DNA of 43,693 nt, from positions 1 through 43,693 of the forward strand of contig JAPLPK010000218.1 of NCBI GenBank assembly GCA_026400275.1, given 5' to 3'. The position numbers and the translations under genes were made by a program. Below, piece by piece: positions 35,539 through 41,733 of this stretch. This stretch comes from Burkholderiales bacterium (GTDB lineage Bacteria > Pseudomonadota > Gammaproteobacteria > Burkholderiales > Burkholderiaceae_C). Each line of letters begins with the position of its first letter. The first letter of the stretch is position 1. The notes beneath the pieces were generated by a model, which did no database searches, was not told the origin of the DNA, and saw only the letters and a program-made list of their open reading frames with translations.

Positions 35539-35600
35539 CCGTTCGCTCTGAGGTCGAAGGGCTCAGTTTGCAAGCCCTTCGACAAGCTCAGGGCGAACGG
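35539..35600. repeat. 62-bp palindrome downstream of the ABC ATPase
   Basis: Left arm CCGTTCGCTCTGAG-GTCGAAGGGCT, right arm AGCCCTTCGAC-AAG-CTCAGGGCGAACGG. The arms differ by a three-base gap and one mismatch. Similar sequence (TTCGACAAGCTCAGGGCGAA) is a known-looking dispersed repeat in proteobacterial genomes. It can end transcription of the ATPase gene, but GGTTTTC is the only T-run. Confidence 0.75.
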
Positions 35601-35647
35601 GGTTTTCATGGGCGTGGTTGCGTTCTGAGGCATGTACCTAGTCAGGT

Positions 35648-35703
35648 AAAAATAGCCGCTAGCGTAAGCTTTACCTGCGCAAGCAGCTATTTATTCAATA
35701 GCA
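35648..35703. repeat. Family R repeat copy
   Basis: AAAAATAGCCGCTAGCGTAA, GCTTTACCTGCGCAAGCAGC, TATTTATTCAATAGCA. It sits between the ABC ATPase and the histidine-kinase stop at 35716, in a convergent gap, together with the palindrome at 35539. Confidence 0.82.
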
Positions 35704-35715
35704 AGCAGCAGCTAG

Positions 35716-38244
35716 CTAGAACGTCGTTTCGGCGTTCAGGCTTTGGCGCGCGGGCAGGTAGATGGAGAAGATGGCGCCGCCATCGGGCATGTTGTCGGCC
35801 ACGACACTGCCCTCGTGGGCTTCGATGATCTTCTTGCAGATGGTCAGGCCAAGCCCGGTGCCACCCGAGCCGTCCTTGCTGCTGCTGGACTGCACAAAGG
35901 CGTCGAAAATCTTTTCCAGCTCGGCCGGCGGCACGCCCGCACCGTGGTCGCGCACGCTGATGCAGATGCGGCGGTCTTCGGTGATGTGGCCATGCAGCAC
36001 GATTTCGTTCCAGGCGGGCGAGAACTTGATGGCATTGGCCACGATGTTGCGCACCACCTGCTGGAAGCGCACTGGGTCCACCTTGGCAATCAACGGGCGC
36101 TCACCCAGGTTCACCACGGTCAACACATGCTTGGCCTCCAGCAAGGGGCTGAGTTCGTGCAGCACGCCATGTACCAGGCCGCGCAGATCGGCCCGCTCCA
36201 GGTTGATGCCGCCGACCGAACTTTCGATCTTGGACACGTCCAGCAGGTCATTCACCAGCGCCAGCATGCGTACGCCCGAGGCGTGGATGTCGCTGAACAT
36301 GCCCTGCAGCTTGGGGCTCTCCCGCCCGCGCATCACCCCCAACTCTGAAAAGCCCAGGATGGACTGCAGCGGCGTGCGCAGCTCGTGGCTGATGTTGGCT
36401 ATGAACTCAGACTTGGCGCGCGAAGTTTCTTCCGCCGCCTCGCGCGCCTCGCGGGTAGCCCGCTCGGCCTGGCGGAATTCGCTCACGTCCATCATGCTGC
36501 TGAGCAGGCTGGCTCCGCCATCACCCGAGCCGAGAACCAGCACTTTATTCACCACCACATCGCGGCGGCTGCCATCCTGGTGCAGCAGCTTCACCTCATA
36601 GCGCACGCTGCCGCCATCGCGCCACAGCTGGGTATCGCGTTCGCGCACCAGGGCTGCCTCACTGGGGGACATAAAAGCATCTGGGTACTGCCCCACCACC
36701 TTGTGCCGCCCATGGCCGGTGAACTCCTCCCAGGCGCGGTTAACGCTGGTGTACTGGCCCCGCTGGTTGAAGGTGGCAACCGGTGTGGGGCTGATCTCCA
36801 GCAGAGTACCCACGAACTCCAACTGATGCTTCAGCGCCTGCTCGGCAAAATAGCGCTCCGATACGTCCACGGCGCTGCCAGCAAAGCCGACAACTTCAGA
36901 GTTGTTGCGCAGCGGCACCACAGCAAAGTCCAGCCGCCGGGCCACGCCGTCCAGTGTGCGGATGCTGGCGGTGGCGGTGCGCACGCCGCTATCGCCCTGC
37001 AGCGCGAACAAGGCCCGCACAGCCACCCGGTCGCCAGGCTCAACCACCTCGGCCAGGGTCTTTGACAGCGTGGTTTGCACCACGTCGCCACGCAGGGCCA
37101 GCCAGCGCTCATTGGTGTAAGTGATGATGCCGCGGGTATCGGTGCGGAAGATCAGCTCCTGCACGCTCTTCACCACCACCTGCAGCTCGCGCTCGCGGTG
37201 CACTGCCTCGCGGCGCGCAAGGCCCAGTTGGGCATAGGCTTTCTCGCGGGCGCGCAGACTGCGCCGCGCCGCCCAGGTCATGTAGACCAGAAACAGACTG
37301 GTAAACGCCGCAACCACAGCAAACCAGCGCATGGCCTTGACCCATTCGGCCAAGACGCTGGCATACGGCTGCTCGACCAACACCACTAGCGGCCGGCTTT
37401 TGGACAGGCGAAACGACACCACTTGCCGCTGTGGCACGGCGCCCTGGCCCACGTAGTTGGCATGCTCGATCGCGGGCAGATAGTGGAGAAAAATCGGGTG
37501 CTGGGCCAGCGAGGTGGCCGGCGCCAGCGCGCCACTGCTGGCCAATACGCTGCCCTGGTAGCTCAGCAGATAGGCCGCGTTTTGCGGGTTATCCAGCGTC
37601 AACAACTGAAAGTTGGAGAACGCATCTGCGTTCATCAGCGCCACCAGGTACAGGGCCTGGTGTGAGCGGTTGTGCTGCTGCGCGCGCACCAGGGGAATGA
37701 AGCCTACCCCAGCCGTAGGCCCCGTGTCCGCCTCGGCCAGAGCAGCCAGGCTGCGGCCAGCGATAAAGTTACCCAGTTTTTCCTTGCCCGGCGTGGGCAG
37801 GGAGCCCAGCCGACCCAGCGCGATATGCAGGCCCACGTCGCCGCGCACGCTACTGGCCTGTATCACGCCGTTTGCATCCACCACAGCCAGTGAACGCACC
37901 AGCGGCAGGCCGGCCAGAGCTTGGGACAAAAGGGCATTGCTTCTGTCAGTGCTGCCCATGGCGTCGGTATTCGCCGCCTCCGCCGCCAAGTAGCCCAGAG
38001 CCACGGACACCGTCTCTACCGAGCGCGTGGCCTGGTCTTCTAGCACGCGGGCCTGCAGCTCGCCACGGTCCTGAAAGCCTCCCAACACCTCCTGGTATTC
38101 GTACCAGCCCAGCAAGCACAGCAGCAGCCAGGTCATCAGAGTCAGCGACACCCCGGCGGCCAACACCACATTGCTGGACAGGCCCCCGCCAGCGCTGCGT
38201 GGCGGTGGGGCTGGCGCGACGGCAGACGCTGAGAAAAAAGCCAT
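35716..38244 (-). CDS. PAS-containing sensor histidine kinase
   Basis: An 842-residue inner-membrane kinase. TM1 at about residues 25-50, a large periplasmic Cache-like region (about 60-305), TM2 (FAVVAAFTSLFLVYMTWAA), two PAS domains (about 350-480 and 480-600), a HisKA domain with phosphorylated His near residue 620 (NISHELRTPLQ) and a HATPase_c domain with N-box NIVANAIKFSP, DHGAGVPP and GTGLGLTICKKI. There is no receiver or Hpt domain of its own, so a separate receiver is needed; two or three are adjacent. It is last in a four-gene minus-strand unit (receiver, HD-GYP, binding protein, kinase); its ATG overlaps the binding-protein stop (TAATG). Confidence 0.92.
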   Translation of the reverse strand: MAFFSASAVAPAPPPRSAGGGLSSNVVLAAGVSLTLMTWLLLCLLGWYEYQEVLGGFQDRGELQARVLEDQATRSVETVSVALGYLAAEAANTDAMGSTDRSNALLSQALAGLPLVRSLAVVDANGVIQASSVRGDVGLHIALGRLGSLPTPGKEKLGNFIAGRSLAALAEADTGPTAGVGFIPLVRAQQHNRSHQALYLVALMNADAFSNFQLLTLDNPQNAAYLLSYQGSVLASSGALAPATSLAQHPIFLHYLPAIEHANYVGQGAVPQRQVVSFRLSKSRPLVVLVEQPYASVLAEWVKAMRWFAVVAAFTSLFLVYMTWAARRSLRAREKAYAQLGLARREAVHRERELQVVVKSVQELIFRTDTRGIITYTNERWLALRGDVVQTTLSKTLAEVVEPGDRVAVRALFALQGDSGVRTATASIRTLDGVARRLDFAVVPLRNNSEVVGFAGSAVDVSERYFAEQALKHQLEFVGTLLEISPTPVATFNQRGQYTSVNRAWEEFTGHGRHKVVGQYPDAFMSPSEAALVRERDTQLWRDGGSVRYEVKLLHQDGSRRDVVVNKVLVLGSGDGGASLLSSMMDVSEFRQAERATREAREAAEETSRAKSEFIANISHELRTPLQSILGFSELGVMRGRESPKLQGMFSDIHASGVRMLALVNDLLDVSKIESSVGGINLERADLRGLVHGVLHELSPLLEAKHVLTVVNLGERPLIAKVDPVRFQQVVRNIVANAIKFSPAWNEIVLHGHITEDRRICISVRDHGAGVPPAELEKIFDAFVQSSSSKDGSGGTGLGLTICKKIIEAHEGSVVADNMPDGGAIFSIYLPARQSLNAETTF

Positions 38245-39053
38245 TAGCCTGGCACCACGATGGGCGACAGGCCATGCCGTGCCGCCGCTGCGCCCAGCCG
38301 GCCATCGCGTTTGATGCTGGCGACGAAGGCATTCAGCTGCGCCAGCCAGGCGGGGTCGCCCGGCTTGACCGCATAGCCATAGGGCAGCACGTAAAAGGGT
38401 TTGGGCGGAGCAATCAGGCGGGCCCAGTCCGCGTTGTCCAGCAGGCGCCGGCTGTAGGCGTAGTCGGCCATAAACACGTCCACCCGGCCGGCCTCCAGCT
38501 CGCGCTCGCGCGTAGCCGGCGGGGCGATGGACACCACCTGCGCAGCTTTCAGGCTTTCAATCATTACCGGCTCCATGAAAGTACCCGCCTGCACGCCGAC
38601 CAGTACACCTGGCTTGTCGATGTCGGCCCATTGGCGCACGGTACGGTTGCTCTGGGTGCTGACAGCGTAAATATCGCTTTGCAAATAGGGCTGGGTGAAC
38701 CTAAGCTGCTGCAGGCGCTGGGGCAACATGCCCACAGCAAACATGGCCACATCGCAGCGGTCTTTGAGCAGGTCATCCACCAGAGTGGGAAAGGAAGAGT
38801 CCACATACTCGACGCGCAGCTTCAGGTCGCGCCCCAGCTCGGCGGACAAGTCAATATCGATACCCTGCAGCTGCTGGGTGTTCGGGTTGCGGTGGCTCAC
38901 GCCATAGTATTCGGGCCAGATGCAGACCCGCACCTTGCCGCTGGACTTGACCCGTTCGGCCACCGTGCCGGCCCAGGGGCTGGCCATCCAACCCAGGCTC
39001 AGACCAGCAACCAGAGCCAATCGAAGAATCCGCTGATAACACATAGGGCGCAT
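38244..39053 (-). CDS. Periplasmic solute-binding protein, family 3
   Basis: A 269-residue protein with signal peptide (LRLALVAGLSLGWMASPWAG) and SBP_bac_3 fold: KVRVCIWPEYYGVSHRN, LQGIDIDLSAELGRDL, VDSSFPTLVDDLLKDRCDVA, FTQPYLQSDIYAVS, LVGVQAGTFMEPV. Such proteins bind polar amino acids or similar. No transporter genes are near; it is joined to a histidine kinase by a one-base overlap and is in the same operon as a receiver and an HD-GYP protein. This suggests a sensory co-receptor, not a transport part. The Asp/Arg set that would bind an amino-acid headgroup could not be confirmed by eye. Confidence 0.88.
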   Translation of the reverse strand: MRPMCYQRILRLALVAGLSLGWMASPWAGTVAERVKSSGKVRVCIWPEYYGVSHRNPNTQQLQGIDIDLSAELGRDLKLRVEYVDSSFPTLVDDLLKDRCDVAMFAVGMLPQRLQQLRFTQPYLQSDIYAVSTQSNRTVRQWADIDKPGVLVGVQAGTFMEPVMIESLKAAQVVSIAPPATRERELEAGRVDVFMADYAYSRRLLDNADWARLIAPPKPFYVLPYGYAVKPGDPAWLAQLNAFVASIKRDGRLGAAAARHGLSPIVVPG

Positions 39054-39070
39054 AGTGCGATCTCCAGAAT

Positions 39071-39814
39071 TCAGCCGTTGTCGACCAGCTGGTTAAAAGT
39101 GGGGCGGGTGCGGTTGATATCGTCACGCAAGCTGATAAAAGTCTGCGCATTGGCCAGAAATATATCCACGATGTGCGGATCGAAAGCAAGGCCGCGCTGC
39201 TCCGCCAGCATCTGCAACGCCACGTCGTCGGCAAAGGCCAGACGGTAGCAGCGGTCCATGGTCAGCGCGTCAAAAAAATCCACCACCGCCACAATGCGCC
39301 CCGTCAATGGAATAGCCTCGCCTTGCAGCCCCGCAGGGTAGCCTGTGCCGTCCCAACGCTCATGGTGGGCCAAGGCCAATTCGGCGGCAAGCTGGAACAG
39401 CGGAATACGCGAACGCCCCAGAATCTCGGCCCCCATTTCCGAATGCTGGTTCATGGTGACACGCTCCTGCGACGAAAATGCCCCGGGCTTCTTCAGCACA
39501 GCGTCCGGTATGCCGATCTTGCCGATGTCGTGCATGGGCGCTGCTTTGCGCAACATGCGGGCCATGGCCGGACTCTGGCCCAGCACCAAGGCCAGTGCCT
39601 CTGAAAGATAGCCGATGCGGATGATGTGCACCCCGGTGTCGTCGTCCTTCAGATCGGCAGCCAGTGACAGCCGAAACAAGGCCTCGTGGTGGGCTCGTGC
39701 CACCTCTTCCAAAGCCTCATTTCGTTCCCGGTACATGCGACCAAAATCTTCGATCAGTTTTTGCATCTGCAGACTTGCGGAATCAGAAAAACTGTTTTTA
39801 TCCAAGGTGTTCAT
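39071..39814 (-). CDS. HD-GYP domain protein (probable cyclic-di-GMP phosphodiesterase)
   Basis: A 247-residue cytosolic protein. ATG 39814 (MNTLDKNSFSDSA) is preceded by GAAGGAG at ideal spacing, so longer versions of the frame (to 40015) are unlikely. After a coiled coil (residues 15-50, LIEDFGRMYRERNEALEEVA) comes an HD-GYP domain: HDIGKIGIPDAVLKKPG, H-x-x-MGAEIL, and HHERWDGTGYPAGL; the HD and GYP signatures and metal ligands look complete. It should hydrolyse cyclic-di-GMP. There is no receiver domain on the chain, unlike RpfG, but a stand-alone receiver gene directly precedes it. Confidence 0.92.
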   Translation of the reverse strand: MNTLDKNSFSDSASLQMQKLIEDFGRMYRERNEALEEVARAHHEALFRLSLAADLKDDDTGVHIIRIGYLSEALALVLGQSPAMARMLRKAAPMHDIGKIGIPDAVLKKPGAFSSQERVTMNQHSEMGAEILGRSRIPLFQLAAELALAHHERWDGTGYPAGLQGEAIPLTGRIVAVVDFFDALTMDRCYRLAFADDVALQMLAEQRGLAFDPHIVDIFLANAQTFISLRDDINRTRPTFNQLVDNG

Positions 39815-39843
39815 GTTGTGCTCCTTCGCCGCGGCCAGCGGGC

Positions 39844-40206
39844 TTACGTTTCCCACTGCTGGTCTATCGTTTCCATCAATTTCAGCGGACTGAAGGGTTT
39901 GACCATATACGCGTCGGCGCCGGCCTGCAGGCCCGCCTCCAGATCTTCGCTGCGGCCACGGGCTGTCAGCAGCAGAATGCGTGGCGGCTGGGGCAGCGAC
40001 TTCAGCGTACCGCACACTTCCAAGCCATTCACCGAGCCGGGCATCATCACGTCCAGTAACACCAGGTCAGGTTGCTCTTGCATGGCGACGGCCAGTGCGC
40101 CTTCACCGTCTTCGGCCTCGAACACCTGGTAGGCCTCGAATTCCAAGGTCATACGGATCAGCCGACGGATATCGGCATGGTCATCCACGATCAGTATTTT
40201 TTTCAT
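39844..40206 (-). CDS. Single-domain response regulator (CheY-like)
   Basis: A 120-residue receiver with the full active site: Asp8-Asp9 (LIVDDH), phosphoacceptor Asp52 (LLDVMMPG), Thr in LLLTARG and Lys in YMVKPFSP. No output domain. It is the first gene of the minus-strand unit that ends in the histidine kinase. It ends 29 bases before the HD-GYP start. Partner could be the kinase at 35716 or, with the Hpt protein at 40991, the middle of a relay. The 119-base gap to the divergent HTH-receiver gene is AT-rich and must carry both promoters. Confidence 0.92.
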   Translation of the reverse strand: MKKILIVDDHADIRRLIRMTLEFEAYQVFEAEDGEGALAVAMQEQPDLVLLDVMMPGSVNGLEVCGTLKSLPQPPRILLLTARGRSEDLEAGLQAGADAYMVKPFSPLKLMETIDQQWET

Positions 40207-40325
40207 TTTGGGACCCTTGAAACGATAGAAAGATTAAAAACGCAATGTCGCTATCATATATTCCGAAATTATCATTTTCAAGTGAATTAATTAACAAAAG
40301 TTGATGCATTCGTTAGAATCCGCAA

Positions 40326-40982
40326 ATGGACACTGACATTCAGACGGCTACCACCCTCCCCCCCGGCGACAACCTCACAACCTTGGACGTAGCGCGCATG
40401 CTGGGGTTGGCGGTTCGCTCCGTGCAACTCATGGTGGACCGGGGCGAGCTACAAGCCTGGAAGACGCCCGGCGGCCACCGCCGTATCTCCCGCCAATCCG
40501 TAGAGCGCTGGCGTGCTGGCGGTCAAACCGTCCGCCCAGGTGACGGCTCGGCTAACCCGGCGCAGGACATGCCGCGCCATGGCGGCAGCCCGCCCACCAA
40601 GGTACTGTTGATTGAAGACTCCATGCACTTCCAGAACCTGGTCACGCTGCTGCTGCAGCGGCAGTTTCCGGCGCTGGAGTTGCGTACCGCATCCGACGGT
40701 ATTGCCGGGCTGATCATGGCCGGGCAGTTCCAGCCCGATGTGCTGATGGTGGACCTGCTGCTACCAGGCATAGACGGAGCCACCCTGCTGACCGGCCTGC
40801 GCGCCAACCCACTGTTCCGAAATTTGCAGGTCATCGTCATCACTTCGCTGGACCCCAGCGAACTCACGCCCTACGCTTTTGCGCTGGACGGCGTGCCCGT
40901 GGTGCACAAACCCCGCCTGGTCGCCGAACTGCCACCGCTGCTCGCGCAGAGCCTGCAAAACCTGCAGCAGTTGGTGCTCTGA
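40326..40982 (+). CDS. Excisionase/MerR-like HTH fused to C-terminal receiver domain
   Basis: A 218-residue protein with the DNA-binding domain first: TTLDVARMLGLAVRSVQ, LMVDRGELQAWKTPGGHRR (residues ~17-62), the excisionase-type winged helix, then a linker (63-90) and a receiver domain (91-215) with LLIEDS, phosphoacceptor Asp143 (VDLLLPG), VITS and HKPRL. In most response regulators the receiver comes first; this order is unusual. It lies just upstream of the receiver-Hpt gene (8-base gap) and divergently from the single receiver gene. Likely the transcriptional output of the block, possibly binding the shared gap. Confidence 0.9.
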   Translation: MDTDIQTATTLPPGDNLTTLDVARMLGLAVRSVQLMVDRGELQAWKTPGGHRRISRQSVERWRAGGQTVRPGDGSANPAQDMPRHGGSPPTKVLLIEDSMHFQNLVTLLLQRQFPALELRTASDGIAGLIMAGQFQPDVLMVDLLLPGIDGATLLTGLRANPLFRNLQVIVITSLDPSELTPYAFALDGVPVVHKPRLVAELPPLLAQSLQNLQQLVL

Positions 40983-40990
40983 CCACCGGC

Positions 40991-41716
40991 ATGGACACGC
41001 CGCGCGTACTGCTGGTAGAAGACGACCCGTTGCTACGGCGCTTTGTGCGCATGGCCCTGGAGCAGTTGCCGCTCCAGCTGCTGGAATGCGATGGCGTACC
41101 TGCCGCGCTGGAGCTATTGGCCGGTACGCAAGTTCAGCTCATCATCACCGACTTGATGCTGTCGGGCGCCTCCGGCATAGACCTGCTGCAAAACCTGCAA
41201 TCCAAACCAGCCCTGCAGGCCCAGGCCAAGACCATGGTTCTCAGCGCCGGCCTGACGCCGGAAGTCCGCGCCAAGCTGGCCCCTTTGAACGTGTGGCGCA
41301 TGTTGTCCAAGCCCGTATCTTTGCAACTGCTAGAAGACAGCGTGATGGAGGCCCTGAACGATGTGCAGCCCAGTGCAAGTGAAGCAACAGCCCCGCTAGC
41401 GCCAGACGACCGGCACGCCGCCGACACCTATTTCGCGGGTGACCTGGAGCTGTTCCACAGCTACCGCGCCGCCTGCCTGCTGCAGTTTCCGCACGATATC
41501 CAAGCCGGCAATGCGGCCTGCACGCCACTCGACCTGCCCGCTCTGCGCCGCATCGCCCACAGCCTGAAAAGTGTGCTGCAAACTCTGGGCTATGCCGATC
41601 TGTCGGCCCAGGCCTGGGCGCTGGAGAACCTCTGCCACACCGGCCAGGCCGCCCCGGCGCTGCAGGGCTGGAGCGGACTGCGCGCGCAGCTGCAGGCTTT
41701 GGTCAGCCCGGCTTGA
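40991..41716 (+). CDS. Receiver-Hpt phosphotransfer protein
   Basis: A 241-residue protein. Residues 4-122: receiver with LLVEDD, Asp54 (IITDLML), VLSAG and SKPVS. Residues ~140-240: Hpt domain with His190 in RRIAHSLKSVLQTLGY, the H-x-L-K motif. The kinase at 35716 lacks an Hpt, so this protein can carry phosphate from one receiver to another, as in a His-Asp-His-Asp relay. It follows the HTH-receiver gene by 8 bases and ends 17 bases before the ABC permease start. Confidence 0.9.
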   Translation: MDTPRVLLVEDDPLLRRFVRMALEQLPLQLLECDGVPAALELLAGTQVQLIITDLMLSGASGIDLLQNLQSKPALQAQAKTMVLSAGLTPEVRAKLAPLNVWRMLSKPVSLQLLEDSVMEALNDVQPSASEATAPLAPDDRHAADTYFAGDLELFHSYRAACLLQFPHDIQAGNAACTPLDLPALRRIAHSLKSVLQTLGYADLSAQAWALENLCHTGQAAPALQGWSGLRAQLQALVSPA

Positions 41717-41733
41717 CGAGCCCGGGCACTATC

